Origin: UBA3537 sp038138145
Lineage (GTDB): Bacteria; Bacteroidota; Bacteroidia; Flavobacteriales; Flavobacteriaceae
Assembly: GCA_038138145.1 (NCBI GenBank)
Contig: JAYQDD010000006.1
Span: 99,561 to 163,560, forward strand
Direction: 5' to 3'
DNA length: 64,000 nucleotides
Part shown: one piece after another, positions 16,537-25,390 of the stretch
Numbering within the stretch: the stretch's first letter is position 1
Layout: every line of letters starts with the position of its first letter
Position numbers and translations under genes: made by a program
The notes under the pieces: model-generated
Databases searched by the model: none
What the model saw: only the letters and a program-made list of their open reading frames with translations
What the model was told of the DNA's origin: nothing

Positions 16537-17355
16537 ATGAACACAGAAAAACTCATATCAGAAATAAAAAGAAAGCAGTCTTTTTTGTGTATTGGGTTAG
16601 ATGTTGATTTGTCTAAAATTCCGGCGCATCTTTTGAAATTACCTTCGCCAATCTTTGAATTCAATAAAGCAATTATTGATGCGACGCACCATTTGTGTGT
16701 GGCCTACAAACCCAACATTGCTTTTTATGAAGCTTATGGTCAAGAAGGTTGGGAAGCCTTAAAGCAAACCATAAATTATTTGAACGAAAATTATCCTGAA
16801 ATTTTTACAATTGCCGATGCAAAACGTGGCGATATTGGCAATACAAGCCACATGTATGCCAAAGCTTTTTTTGAAGATTTAGGATTTGATAGCATCACTA
16901 CAGCACCCTATATGGGCAAGGACTCCATTGAGCCGTTTTTGGAATTTGAAGATAAACACACCATTTTGTTGGCATTAACTTCCAATTCTGGGGCTTTTGA
17001 TTTTCAAACACTTGAGTCCAAAGAAAAACCGTTATATCAATCGGTTTTACAAACTTCAAAATCATGGAAAAATTCCAAAAATTTGATGTATGTTGTTGGT
17101 GCCACAAAAGCAGAATATTTTAAAACCATCAGAACTATTGTTCCCAATAGTTTTTTGTTGGTGCCAGGAGTGGGTGCTCAGGGCGGAAGTTTAGAAGAAG
17201 TTTGCGCCTATGGATTAAATTCTGACATTGGACTTTTGGTTAACTCATCAAGAGGTATTATTTATGCGTCTAACGAATTAGATTTTGCAACACAAGCTGC
17301 ACAAAAAGCTAAAGATTTGCAACAGCAAATGAAGGCCATTTTATCTAAAAATTAA
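16537..17355 (+). CDS. pyrF: Orotidine 5'-phosphate decarboxylase
   Basis: A 272-residue cytosolic enzyme converting OMP to UMP in pyrimidine synthesis. The catalytic Asp-x-Lys array is at IADAKRGDIGNT, with Lys96; FLCIGLDVD near residues 19-27 and the phosphate-binding LVPGVGAQGG / GLLVNSSRGI loops are also present. The length and the second-half pattern place it in the type 2 PyrF group. The gene starts 5 bp after prfA and is followed 51 bp later by a thioredoxin-like gene. Confidence 0.95.
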   Translation: MNTEKLISEIKRKQSFLCIGLDVDLSKIPAHLLKLPSPIFEFNKAIIDATHHLCVAYKPNIAFYEAYGQEGWEALKQTINYLNENYPEIFTIADAKRGDIGNTSHMYAKAFFEDLGFDSITTAPYMGKDSIEPFLEFEDKHTILLALTSNSGAFDFQTLESKEKPLYQSVLQTSKSWKNSKNLMYVVGATKAEYFKTIRTIVPNSFLLVPGVGAQGGSLEEVCAYGLNSDIGLLVNSSRGIIYASNELDFATQAAQKAKDLQQQMKAILSKN

Positions 17356-17406
17356 CCATCAATTTAATTTAGCACGATATTTGTTACAGTATTTAACAAA
17401 TTTAAA

Positions 17407-17934
17407 ATGATGCATTTTAAACCAATCAAAGCAGCCCTAGTTTTGGGTGTTTTCTTTTTTACAAATCTTGCCTTTGCTCAAGTCAAAATTTCTGAGCTTC
17501 TGCAAAATTCGGATTACCATACGCCAATGTCTAAGCAAAAACTATTCATGGTTGAATTTTGGGCCACATGGTGTGGGCCTTGCATCACGGTTTCAGATTA
17601 TTTGGATGTTCTTCAAGAGCAATATAAAGACGATTTATTTATACTATCCCTTTCAGAAGAAACCTCGGCAACGGTTCAAAAATTTTTAGCCAAGCGTCCA
17701 ACGCGTTTTGCTAGTGCGATTGACTATGATGGGCAAACATTTAAAAAATATGGGGTTACCGATTTGCCTTTTGCTGTACTTCTTGATGCCTCGGCTCAAA
17801 CTATTTGGCAAGGCAATCCAGCAAATTTGAGTGCCCATGATTTAGATCGGTTTATAAAAAAATCATCTACTCAATTCGATTCTCGCATATTTATAGATTT
17901 GACACCCTATGAATTGGTTAGTGACCATCCATAG
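17407..17934 (+). CDS. Thioredoxin-like protein, truncated by an in-frame TAG
   Basis: A 175-residue exported thioredoxin-fold protein that ends at TAG 17932-17934. A signal peptide (about 1-24, ending FTNLAFAQ) is followed by a TlpA/thioredoxin domain with the redox motif WCGPC (Cys56, Cys59) in EFWATWCGPC and the cis-Pro region DLPFAVLLD. The domain is complete, so this product could fold and act as a periplasmic disulfide reductase. The reading frame continues without any other stop for 201 codons past the TAG, so the intact gene probably coded for a 377-residue two-domain protein. Confidence 0.75.
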   Translation: MMHFKPIKAALVLGVFFFTNLAFAQVKISELLQNSDYHTPMSKQKLFMVEFWATWCGPCITVSDYLDVLQEQYKDDLFILSLSEETSATVQKFLAKRPTRFASAIDYDGQTFKKYGVTDLPFAVLLDASAQTIWQGNPANLSAHDLDRFIKKSSTQFDSRIFIDLTPYELVSDHP

Positions 17935-18540
17935 ACCTTAGATGGAACTTATAAACTTTCGGAATCCGAGTCAGATTTCAGTGCTGGAATTACTATTTTT
18001 CGCACTCCAAATTTTATAAAAATTGAAGGGAGTCTAAAATATATATTGAGTTATATGCTGAAGGCCTCACCAACACAAATAGACCTTAAATATGATGATA
18101 ATAAAATGTATGTTTTGGAACTTCAGTACAAAAATGAGTTTATGCCAATCGTCAAAAAAATAGTAAAGGTTTTGGGTTTAAAGCTTAAAACATCCAAGAA
18201 AAAAGTAAATGCACTTGTACTTAATTGTGCCAATTGTAGAGATAAATTTTGGCCACAAAATCAAATCGATTGGGGTAGCGATAGCCCACAATTTTTAGTT
18301 GACGATATTCAATTTTCTGCAGACAACAGTTCACTTGATGATTTTAAATATAAACTATCTTCACTCATCAAAACTCCATTGATTATTGATATGGATATAG
18401 AAAATGAGCACCAACAATTTGATTGGCAACTTCACTACAAATTTTATGATTTGATGGTGGACAACCTTCTTTACAATTATGGAATTGCCGTCCAAAAGGG
18501 CATTAAAGAAGTCCCTTTTTGTTCTGTACAAAAGAAATAA
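17935..18540 (+). pseudogene. C-terminal domain cut off from the thioredoxin-like protein by an amber codon
   Basis: A 201-codon open stretch in the same frame as the upstream gene, starting TLDGTYKLSESESDF. Composition and codon use look like real coding sequence from the first codon after the TAG. The domain has LKYILSYMLKASPTQIDL early and LLYNYGIAVQKGIKEVPF at the end; this layout resembles the DUF3738-type domain seen behind thioredoxin domains, but I hold that match loosely. Two cysteines lie in a CANCRDKF motif. The only in-frame starts near the beginning are a TTG (18046) and an ATG (18055), which would lose about 40 residues, so it is better read as the severed part of one gene than as an independent one. 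Confidence 0.6.
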
Positions 18541-18546
18541 AAAAAA

Positions 18547-18584
18547 AGCACCTCAGGGGTAGGTGGAGGTGGGGGTAAGGTGCT
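18547..18584 (-). terminator. Terminator-like hairpin with C-rich loop downstream of ompA-like gene
   Basis: AGCACCT (18547-18553) pairs with AGGTGCT (18578-18584), and on the minus strand the stem is followed by eight T. It lies 34 bp after the stop of the OmpA-family gene, so it probably ends that transcript. The loop is 24 nt, very C-rich in the minus transcript and G-rich (several GG to GGGGG runs) on the plus strand. Confidence 0.65.
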
Positions 18585-18617
18585 CAATTTTTAGATATAG
18601 GGGTCGCCTTTGTTTGT

Positions 18618-19718
18618 TTAATTGTTTATAACTCTAAACTCTGTTCTTCTGTTGCGTTGGTGTTCTGTTTCTGAACACTGCACACCATTAGAACAACGGT
18701 TTACCAATCGTGTTTCGCCAAATCCTCTTGCCGATAATCTACTTCTTGAAATTCCTTTAGAAACTAAGTAGTTTACTACAGCATTGGCACGTTGTTGCGA
18801 CAAAGACATGTTGTATGCATCGTTTCCTCTTGAATCGGTGTGCGACATGATTTCGATGTTTACATTTTTAGAATTTAGAATAGGCAACAACGTATTGTCG
18901 ATAATTCCTTTGGATTCTGACGTTAAACGAGCACTTGCAAGTTCATAAAAAATAGGCAATACATTAGGATCTAATAGTTTACAGTCAATTTCTTCCCATG
19001 TTGTGATGCCCCCTTTAGACTTTAGGATGGTTCTTGTTATGGTTTCTGTTTTGGCTGGAACGGTTTGGCTTACTGTTCTAGCCGCTTGGTCTACCACTTG
19101 TCTTGTTATGGTTTTATAGACTGCTGGTATGACCTCTTCATTTAATCGTGCAGGCGTCTTAATCACTTGCTTTTTGTAGGTTTTTGTTCTTGAAGCAATA
19201 GGACTTTTAGTTGTTGATGCTTCCCTAGCAACCGTTGTAATCGTAACATCACGGAATTGTGCTGGGCGCTCTACGTAACAAGCAGCAACACAGTCCTCTT
19301 TGTTTAAAGACTGACAATCTTCAAGTTGTTTGTATTCCCACCCTGAAGTTTTCGGATACACTTCAAAAGATTGTGTTGTAGTGCCAAAAGTGGCGGGGAC
19401 CACTGTTAATTCTTCTCCACCTCCAGTGGAATAAGCGACATCAACAGTCTCATAAACTGCGGGTACAAATGAGTAGCGTTTACTGGCTTCTTTTACGAGG
19501 ACACGTTCCTCAACTGTTTTGTACGTAGCTGGTACTACCGATAAGGTTTGATAAGCAGGTTGTACTTGAACGGTTTCCGTAACGGTGTCAAATACATCTT
19601 TTGTAATACACTTTACATAACATTTTCCAGGATCTGGATTTGTAGGTAAATTCTGTGCAGTTAAGGCGGTTGTGCTTAATAGTAATAAGCAAGAGCTTAA
19701 TAATAATTTTTTCATCAT
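18618..19718 (-). CDS. OmpA-family protein with PA-x-Y-x-T repeats
   Basis: A 366-residue envelope protein. A signal peptide (about 1-22, ending STTALTAQ) leads into a region (about 35-245) holding about six imperfect repeats of the form (V/I)PA..xT(V/I)..V (for example VVPATYKTVEERV, FVPAVYETVDV, VIPAVYKTITRQV). The C-terminal OmpA domain (about 255-366) has the peptidoglycan-binding pattern IMSHTDSRGNDAYNMSLSQQRANAV and SRLSARGFGETRLV. The protein probably ties the outer membrane or a surface structure to peptidoglycan. Two ATG codons in tandem begin it; either may be used. Cys pairs in CYVKC and CSNGVQC may form disulfides. Terminator-like hairpin downstream. Confidence 0.85.
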   Translation of the reverse strand: MMKKLLLSSCLLLLSTTALTAQNLPTNPDPGKCYVKCITKDVFDTVTETVQVQPAYQTLSVVPATYKTVEERVLVKEASKRYSFVPAVYETVDVAYSTGGGEELTVVPATFGTTTQSFEVYPKTSGWEYKQLEDCQSLNKEDCVAACYVERPAQFRDVTITTVAREASTTKSPIASRTKTYKKQVIKTPARLNEEVIPAVYKTITRQVVDQAARTVSQTVPAKTETITRTILKSKGGITTWEEIDCKLLDPNVLPIFYELASARLTSESKGIIDNTLLPILNSKNVNIEIMSHTDSRGNDAYNMSLSQQRANAVVNYLVSKGISRSRLSARGFGETRLVNRCSNGVQCSETEHQRNRRTEFRVINN

Positions 19719-19920
19719 GATAAAATTTTTGTAGGTTGTTAATTAAATTTAATTATGGGGGAAAACATCCTCCCCCTATGTATTAGGACTCAACAATTGT
19801 AAAAAAGTCACATTTTTTTTGAACTTTTTTTTTAAAAAATTTTATTTGAGAAAAAAATCGGATTAAAGAAGCTGATTTTAAGGGTGTTAAGTAAACAATA
19901 AAATTTTGATTTTTTTTTAC

Positions 19921-20301
19921 TTACAAGCTCAGCATCCACTGTTTTTGAAGTTTTTTGAACTTTTTCAACTCTTTTTTTAATAAGAACATGAAGTCTCGAC
20001 CATTGCTGCTGCATTGTTCTAGGCGTCTGCAGTTTTGATTTAATCTATAAGTAAGCCATTTGAGTGTGTGGGCGTGATGATATTTTTCGTCTGATTGCGT
20101 GGTTTGCTCTGCTTTTAGAATTTCTGTAGATAAAGACATTGAATGTTGAATAATATCACCAGAGAAATAAATATCGGGATTTTCTTGTCCAGATTCTGAT
20201 AGGGGTACAAGATCGGCGTTTAGATAATCAGAAATCTTTTTGGAAAGACTTCCAATTTCTAACGCTTTGTTGTAGATCGCCGAATTAAAATTTAAATACA
20301 T
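19921..20301 (-). CDS. Hypothetical helical protein
   Basis: A 126-residue cytoplasmic protein from ATG 20299-20301 with no signal or membrane segment. It looks like a bundle of long helices (YNKALEIGSLSKKISDYL, HSMSLSTEILKAEQTT, TLKWLTYRLNQNCRRLEQC, then a Lys-rich FLLKKELKKFKKLQKQW). The general layout recalls small four-helix proteins such as the 23S rRNA intervening-sequence type, but I see no diagnostic motif. It is divergent from the Lrp regulator gene by 135 bp of AT-rich DNA. Function unknown. Confidence 0.6.
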   Translation of the reverse strand: MYLNFNSAIYNKALEIGSLSKKISDYLNADLVPLSESGQENPDIYFSGDIIQHSMSLSTEILKAEQTTQSDEKYHHAHTLKWLTYRLNQNCRRLEQCSSNGRDFMFLLKKELKKFKKLQKQWMLSL

Positions 20302-20436
20302 TTTGTCTTTTATCTGTTTAGAGTAAACTACTTAGTGTAAAATTAGCAGATAATAAATGTATTATAGTTTAAATATTAATGTTTAAAATATATTTATATT
20401 TAAATTTTTATTATTTTTATAAAAATTTATTTAAAA

Positions 20437-20877
20437 ATGAAACTCGATTCGATTCATTCTAAAATTTTAAATTTATTACAGAAAAACGCGCGTATTTCGA
20501 ATACCGAAATTGCCAGACAGGTTGGTATATCCTCTCCTGCGGTAGCCGAACGCATTAAAAAGATGGAAGATTTAGGAATTATATCTAATTATCTTACCAA
20601 AGTTGATCATAATGCGTTGGGGTACGGACTTCGAGCGCTCATCACTGTACGTGCTTTTATGGGGCGCCTAAAACCTTTTTTACATCAAATTAAATCGTAT
20701 AAGGAAGTGGTCAATTGCTATAGAATTACGGGCAATGAAAATATTGTGATGGAAGTGGTTTTTGAAAACCATAAACATTTAGAAAAATTTATTGATGAAT
20801 TGATATCTTATGGTGAAACCAAAACCCAGATTATTCTTTCTGATGTGGTGGCACACAATCCAATTGATAAAGTGTAG
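20437..20877 (+). CDS. Lrp/AsnC-family transcriptional regulator
   Basis: A 146-residue DNA-binding regulator. The N-terminal AsnC-type winged helix (about 1-60: ILNLLQKNARISNTEIARQVGISSPAVAERIKKMEDLGII) precedes a RAM effector domain (about 65-140) with the YRITGNENIVMEVVF strand where amino-acid ligands bind in relatives. The target and effector are not evident; neighbours are a divergent hypothetical gene and a co-directional DUF1684 lipoprotein gene only 4 bp downstream, which may be in the same transcript. Confidence 0.9.
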   Translation: MKLDSIHSKILNLLQKNARISNTEIARQVGISSPAVAERIKKMEDLGIISNYLTKVDHNALGYGLRALITVRAFMGRLKPFLHQIKSYKEVVNCYRITGNENIVMEVVFENHKHLEKFIDELISYGETKTQIILSDVVAHNPIDKV

Positions 20878-20881
20878 TGTT

Positions 20882-21487
20882 ATGTCCAATGCATTAAAAT
20901 TTCTTTTAGTTCTCTTTCTTTTTGCTGTTTTCGGGATGTCTTGTTCAAATAAAAAAGTAAAAGTTCAGTACGAATCTGCATTTCAAAAAAGAATGAATTC
21001 CTTGTTTAAAGACGCTTCCAAATCACCACTTAAAGCCAAGGATTTAAAAGTGTTTTCTTCACTTTCATTTTTCCCAATTGATTCAAGTTTTGTGGTCAAA
21101 GCCAAATTGACGCCTACTCCAAATTCAGCATATTTTGATATGAAAACCAATACAGAGCGCGTTTCTAAGGAACGAATTTTTGGTGTATTGTCTTTTCGTT
21201 TGTTGGATAAAAATGTAAAATTGAATGTTTATCAATCCATCGATTCTGCCGATGTCAAATCAAATTACCTTTTTCTTCCATTTTTGGACAATACAAATGG
21301 TTTATCGACCTACGGAGGAGGGCGCTATATGGATTTAATTGTTCCTAAATCTGATAGTATTTGGTTAGATTTCAATACGGCCTACAACCCTTATTGCGCC
21401 TACAACGAACGCTATTCTTGTCCAATTGTGCCACGTGAAAACTATATTCCTTTGGCTGTACAAGCTGGTGTGAAACGCTTTAAGTGA
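20882..21487 (+). CDS. DUF1684 lipoprotein
   Basis: A 201-residue predicted lipoprotein from ATG 20882, with signal MSNALKFLLVLFLFAVFGMSC (Cys21). The frame is open 24 codons upstream but that part lies inside the Lrp gene. The DUF1684 core is clear: GVLSFRLLDKNVKLNVYQS, a YLFLPFLDNTNGLSTYGGGRYMDL block and a C-terminal DFNTAYNPYCAYNERYSCPIVPRENYIPLAVQAGVK. Function of the family is not established. It is convergent with crcB, with 1 bp between their stop codons. Confidence 0.85.
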   Translation: MSNALKFLLVLFLFAVFGMSCSNKKVKVQYESAFQKRMNSLFKDASKSPLKAKDLKVFSSLSFFPIDSSFVVKAKLTPTPNSAYFDMKTNTERVSKERIFGVLSFRLLDKNVKLNVYQSIDSADVKSNYLFLPFLDNTNGLSTYGGGRYMDLIVPKSDSIWLDFNTAYNPYCAYNERYSCPIVPRENYIPLAVQAGVKRFK

Positions 21488-21488
21488 T

Positions 21489-21860
21489 TTAAAAATTTTT
21501 CGACAAAAACAACCCTAAAAGTACAGCTGCAACCCCCAAAATTAATGACCCAAAAGAGTAGACAAAAAACAGGGTATAATCTCCAGCTTTTAAAAAAGCT
21601 TGATTTTCTAAAGCAAATGCTGAAAATGTGGTAAATCCACCACAAAACCCTGTGACTAAAAGCAGTGTTTGTGGCTCAGAAAGACCTCCATTTTTTAGCC
21701 CATATCCTACAAGAACTCCGATAAGTAAACTACCAACAATATTGACGGTCATAGTTCCCGTAGGGAATGTCCCAAGTGGCCCTTGAAATAGCTTTCCAAC
21801 CCAGTAGCGCAATACGCTACCAACTCCACCCCCCAAAAATACTAGTAAAGCATATTTCAT
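21489..21860 (-). CDS. crcB: Fluoride efflux channel CrcB/Fluc
   Basis: A 123-residue inner-membrane protein with four hydrophobic helices. It is a small dual-topology fluoride channel that protects the cell from fluoride. The family marks GGGVGSVLRYWVG, FPTGTMTVNIVGSLLIG and the GFCGGFTTFSAFALE pore motif are present. A single copy is visible, so it would work as a homodimer. It lies 15 bp downstream of the SRPBCC gene and shares its direction. There is no room for, and no sign of, a fluoride riboswitch directly upstream. Confidence 0.94.
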   Translation of the reverse strand: MKYALLVFLGGGVGSVLRYWVGKLFQGPLGTFPTGTMTVNIVGSLLIGVLVGYGLKNGGLSEPQTLLLVTGFCGGFTTFSAFALENQAFLKAGDYTLFFVYSFGSLILGVAAVLLGLFLSKNF

Positions 21861-21875
21861 AATGTGTTTTAAAAA

Positions 21876-22898
21876 TTAATTAGCAATAGGAATAAAAAGT
21901 TCTGTAATCCAATCCGCTGGATTTGTATGTTCTTGAGGATTGGTCAAATATAACTCAAATGGTTTCAATTTTGAAGGATTTAAGTTCATTTTATTCATAT
22001 TTTGATAGCTTTTTGTCCACGCTTCTTCGAGGTTTTTATAATCCCCAATTAGTGTTGTTTTAAGCACTTTTGTTCGCGGCATATACCCACACAATACGCC
22101 ACTAGCATTTTTTATTCTGTAGTATTGACTAACTGGGATTCCGCAACTGAGAATCATCGATCCATCTTCAGGATTTCGATATTGATAAATACTCATGGGC
22201 ACACCGTAGCTTTCAATAGCGTTTGCACCCATATAGTTGTACAATGTGGCGTAGTTTTTTTCCATGGTCATGCTGATGTTCTCTGGGGTTGTACTCGAAG
22301 TAATGTACAAATAAAATCCACCTCCATACTCTGTAACACCCTTATTTTCAATGCTATACACGGCCATTTGTTCTTGCACATACGCATCCAAATTTGCCAG
22401 TCCTTTTTCGTAATCTGGAGCCACCATTTTCTCCATTCCACCTTTAATAAGTGCAAAAAACTTGAGCATAAATGGGACATCATTGCTTTTCATACCCCAA
22501 GTAACTTTTGTAACTCTTGGCCCTTTGTATTCAAAATTCCAATAGACTTTTGAAGCGGGAAATTGTTCAAACTTTAGTTCTTGAAGTAAAGAATCGTTGG
22601 GCGACGCGGCAAGGGTTTTCATTGTGCCTTTTCCGTCCTTTTCACTCCATGAATAAGCCCCACCAACCCCTTTGGTGAGCTCTGGATATTCAAAAGTCAG
22701 TGAAGGGTCTTTTTCTTTCCATGGTGACCACGATTCCCAATTGCGATAATCATGTACAGTATTATAAATGACATCCACTGGTGCTGAAATTGTTCGTGTG
22801 CGAAAAAAATCATAAGTGTTGGGTTGAACGGTTACATAGGTGCTGCCGGCCAACAAAAAAAATAACAGTAGGAATAAAATAAATTTGAGTGCTTTCAT
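21876..22898 (-). CDS. SRPBCC plus GyrI-like effector-binding domain protein
   Basis: A 340-residue protein with an N-terminal hydrophobic anchor (about 5-22). It is followed by an SRPBCC/polyketide-cyclase-like domain (about 30-165: RTISAPVDVIYNTVHDYRNWESWSPW...) and a GyrI-like/AraC effector-binding domain (about 185-335, with the two-repeat beta-alpha pattern). Both folds bind hydrophobic small ligands; there is no catalytic or DNA-binding part. The anchor suggests it faces the periplasm or sits at the membrane. Likely in one transcript with crcB, but a link to fluoride is not evident. Confidence 0.8.
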   Translation of the reverse strand: MKALKFILFLLLFFLLAGSTYVTVQPNTYDFFRTRTISAPVDVIYNTVHDYRNWESWSPWKEKDPSLTFEYPELTKGVGGAYSWSEKDGKGTMKTLAASPNDSLLQELKFEQFPASKVYWNFEYKGPRVTKVTWGMKSNDVPFMLKFFALIKGGMEKMVAPDYEKGLANLDAYVQEQMAVYSIENKGVTEYGGGFYLYITSSTTPENISMTMEKNYATLYNYMGANAIESYGVPMSIYQYRNPEDGSMILSCGIPVSQYYRIKNASGVLCGYMPRTKVLKTTLIGDYKNLEEAWTKSYQNMNKMNLNPSKLKPFELYLTNPQEHTNPADWITELFIPIAN

Positions 22899-23038
22899 AA
22901 GATTTGAAGATTATTGTTTTTACTAATTTATAAATTTCTTTGAAATCCGTACATTAAAATATATTTTTTATTGTTTTTAGAAAAAACTATATTCGTGGAC
23001 TTTGAATAGTTAAATTCAATGCTTTTAAACCTTATATT

Positions 23039-25087
23039 ATGAACGCTAACTACAAATTCGTACTTATAGCTTTTGCGTGTTTACAATTATTTTTTTCATG
23101 CAAAACGGACACAACCTCATCTCACTCAGATGATTTATACATTAATGTCGATACAGAAAACTTCCCGTACATGGTGGAGCAGTTTGCCGATCTTAAAATT
23201 TTACGTTATCAACTACCCGGATGGGAAAATCTATCTTTGGATGAACAAAAATTGGTGTATTATTTAACCCAAGCGGGGCTTTCTGGACGAGACATTATGT
23301 GGGATCAAAATTACCGACACAACTTGACCATTCGTGAAGCTTTACAAACAATTTACACAACCTATGATGGCGATAAATCTACTGAAGATTGGAATGCTTT
23401 TGAAATTTATTTAAAACGTATTTGGTTCAGCAATGGGATTCATCACCACTACAGCAATGCAAAAATAAAACCTGAATTTTCGGCAGAATATTTAAAAACA
23501 TTACTTGATGCCAGTAACGCCACCCTTGAAGGAGAAGCCTTTGATGTGCTGTTCAATGACAAGGATGCAAAAAAAGTTAATCAAGCCAAAGATGTAGATA
23601 ATGTTTTAGCGTCTGCTGTTAATTTTTATGGCCCTAATGTAACGAACAAAGACGTAGAAACATTTTATGCCGCCAAAACTTCGCCAAATCCAGATAAACC
23701 GCTATCATTTGGTTTAAATTCTCAACTTGTCAAAGAAAACGGAGTACTCAAAGAACGTGTATACAAATCAGGAGGACTTTATGGAACAGCTATTGACGAA
23801 ATTGTCAAATGGTTAGAACTCGCCAAAGGCGTAGCCGAAAACAAAGCACAAGGTGATGCTCTCGGCCTGCTGATAAACTATTACAACTCTGGAGATTTAC
23901 AAACTTGGGATGATTACAATGTGGCTTGGACTGCGGCAACAGAAGGTAATATCGACTATATCAATAGTTTTATAGAAGTCTACAACGACCCCTTGGGCTA
24001 TAGAGGTTCATACGAAAACATCGTTCAAATAAAAGATTTCGATATGTCTGCAAAAATGGCTGTACTTTCAGAAAATGCGCAGTGGTTTGAGGACAATTCT
24101 CCGCTAATGCCTGAACACAAAAAGAAAAATGTTGTTGGTGTAAGTTACAAAACCGTAAATGTTGCAGGTGAGGCAGGTGATGCTTCTCCTTCCACACCAA
24201 TCGGTGTAAATTTACCCAATGCAAACTGGATTCGTGCCGAAGTTGGCAGCAAGTCTGTTTCATTAGGAAACATCATCAATGCGTACAACAACTCTGGAAG
24301 TTCTGGACGATTGAAAGAATTTGTTCATGATGAAGAAGAATATGAACTTGAAAAAAAGCATGGGCAATTAGCTGATAAACTTCATACTGCACTTCACGAA
24401 GTTGTTGGTCATGCTTCAGGGCAATTGAATCCCGGAGTAGGCGAAACAAAGGAAACCCTAAAAAACTATGCTTCTACATTGGAAGAAGGGCGCGCCGACT
24501 TGGTTGGGCTCTACTATCTTTACGACTCAAAACTTCAAGAACTTGGTTTGGTGGAGGATTGGAAAGCTGTGGGTACAGCTGCTTTTGACGGTTATATTAG
24601 AAATGGACTCATGACACAGCTTATTCGATTGGACCTTGGGGACGATGTAGAAGAAGCGCACATGCGCAACCGACAATGGGTGAGTGCTTGGGCTTTTGAA
24701 AAAGGCCAAAAAGATAATGTTATTGAAAAAGTAACTAGAGATGGTAAAACGTATTTCAATATTAATGATTACGATAAACTTCACGAGCTTTTTGGACAAT
24801 TGTTAAGAGAAACACAGCGCATAAAATCCGAAGGTGATTTTGAAGCCGTTCAAGCGCTTGTTGAGGGTTACGGTGTAAAAGTTGACCAAGCCATACACGC
24901 AGAGGTCTTGGAACGTAACAAACAGTTTACATCTGCACCTTACGGTGGATTTGTCAATCCTGTATTGGAGCCCGTAACGGATGAAAATGGTGAAATAACA
25001 GCGATTAATGTCAACTATGCAAAAGATTTTGCCAGTCAAATGCTCTACTACGCAAAACAGTACAACTTTTTACCTAATGTAAATTAA
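23039..25087 (+). CDS. Dipeptidyl-peptidase III family metallopeptidase (M49)
   Basis: A 682-residue exported peptidase. The N-terminus is a lipoprotein signal ending FFSCK (Cys21). The M49 zinc site is complete: HEVVGH (His453, Glu454, His458) and the second motif EEGRAD (Glu482/Glu483). M49 enzymes release dipeptides from short peptides; the classical DPP III motif is HELLGH/EECRAE, so this is a divergent Bacteroidota member. Such proteins are sometimes mislabelled as dihydrofolate reductase; nothing here supports that. The gene is alone, with a hairpin terminator 29 bp after the stop. Confidence 0.9.
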   Translation: MNANYKFVLIAFACLQLFFSCKTDTTSSHSDDLYINVDTENFPYMVEQFADLKILRYQLPGWENLSLDEQKLVYYLTQAGLSGRDIMWDQNYRHNLTIREALQTIYTTYDGDKSTEDWNAFEIYLKRIWFSNGIHHHYSNAKIKPEFSAEYLKTLLDASNATLEGEAFDVLFNDKDAKKVNQAKDVDNVLASAVNFYGPNVTNKDVETFYAAKTSPNPDKPLSFGLNSQLVKENGVLKERVYKSGGLYGTAIDEIVKWLELAKGVAENKAQGDALGLLINYYNSGDLQTWDDYNVAWTAATEGNIDYINSFIEVYNDPLGYRGSYENIVQIKDFDMSAKMAVLSENAQWFEDNSPLMPEHKKKNVVGVSYKTVNVAGEAGDASPSTPIGVNLPNANWIRAEVGSKSVSLGNIINAYNNSGSSGRLKEFVHDEEEYELEKKHGQLADKLHTALHEVVGHASGQLNPGVGETKETLKNYASTLEEGRADLVGLYYLYDSKLQELGLVEDWKAVGTAAFDGYIRNGLMTQLIRLDLGDDVEEAHMRNRQWVSAWAFEKGQKDNVIEKVTRDGKTYFNINDYDKLHELFGQLLRETQRIKSEGDFEAVQALVEGYGVKVDQAIHAEVLERNKQFTSAPYGGFVNPVLEPVTDENGEITAINVNYAKDFASQMLYYAKQYNFLPNVN

Positions 25088-25115
25088 AGTATAAGTTTAA
25101 AATTTAATATGAAAG

Positions 25116-25147
25116 GCCACTAATTGAATTCAATAAGTGGCTTTTTT
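25116..25147 (+). terminator. Intrinsic terminator after the M49 peptidase
   Basis: GCCACT (25116-25121) pairs with AGTGGC (25136-25141), extended by ATTG/CAAT inside after one mismatch, and is followed by six T. It overlaps the end of the convergent small membrane protein gene by 2 bp. Confidence 0.8.
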
Positions 25148-25334
25148 AGTACCCTAAAAGAAATTTAATGGCGGCAATACCCAAAATAAAACCGATAAAA
25201 ATAAGAAGTACCCAAATACTGCCTTTGTAGTATTTTTTATTCAGGGCCGCATCTGTTCTGTATGCCCTAAAAATGATGACCGCAAAAACGATGGCAAAAA
25301 GAATTCCGAAAATTAGTTGTCCTCGACTGAACAT
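25146..25334 (-). CDS. Small two-helix membrane protein
   Basis: A 62-residue protein with two hydrophobic stretches (about 5-24 and 41-60) separated by a basic loop (RAYRTDAALNKKYYKGS). Loop charge favours a hairpin with the loop in the cytoplasm. I recognise it as a type of short conserved protein found in Flavobacteriia but have no function for it. Its 3' end overlaps the M49 terminator. Confidence 0.65.
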   Translation of the reverse strand: MFSRGQLIFGILFAIVFAVIIFRAYRTDAALNKKYYKGSIWVLLIFIGFILGIAAIKFLLGY

Positions 25335-25390
25335 ATTTCTGTATTTTTAAATTTGAATTCTTTTTCAAAATTACAAAAAAATAAAGATAG

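Noticed and set aside
9928..18540. Genome-wide reassignment of TAG to an amino acid
   Set aside because: TAG is the natural stop of several intact genes here (type III glutamine synthetase, AIR synthase-related gene, Lrp regulator, typA), and prfA is intact. Local nonsense mutations or readthrough are the simpler reading.
19757..19776. GGGGGA/TCCCCC hairpin upstream of the OmpA-family gene as a riboswitch or operator
   Set aside because: It is a single 6-bp stem about 40-60 nt before the start; no known motif matches, so I do not annotate it as regulatory.
21860..21876. Fluoride riboswitch before crcB
   Set aside because: Only 15 bp separate crcB from the upstream gene of the same transcript, and no riboswitch core is visible ahead of that gene.
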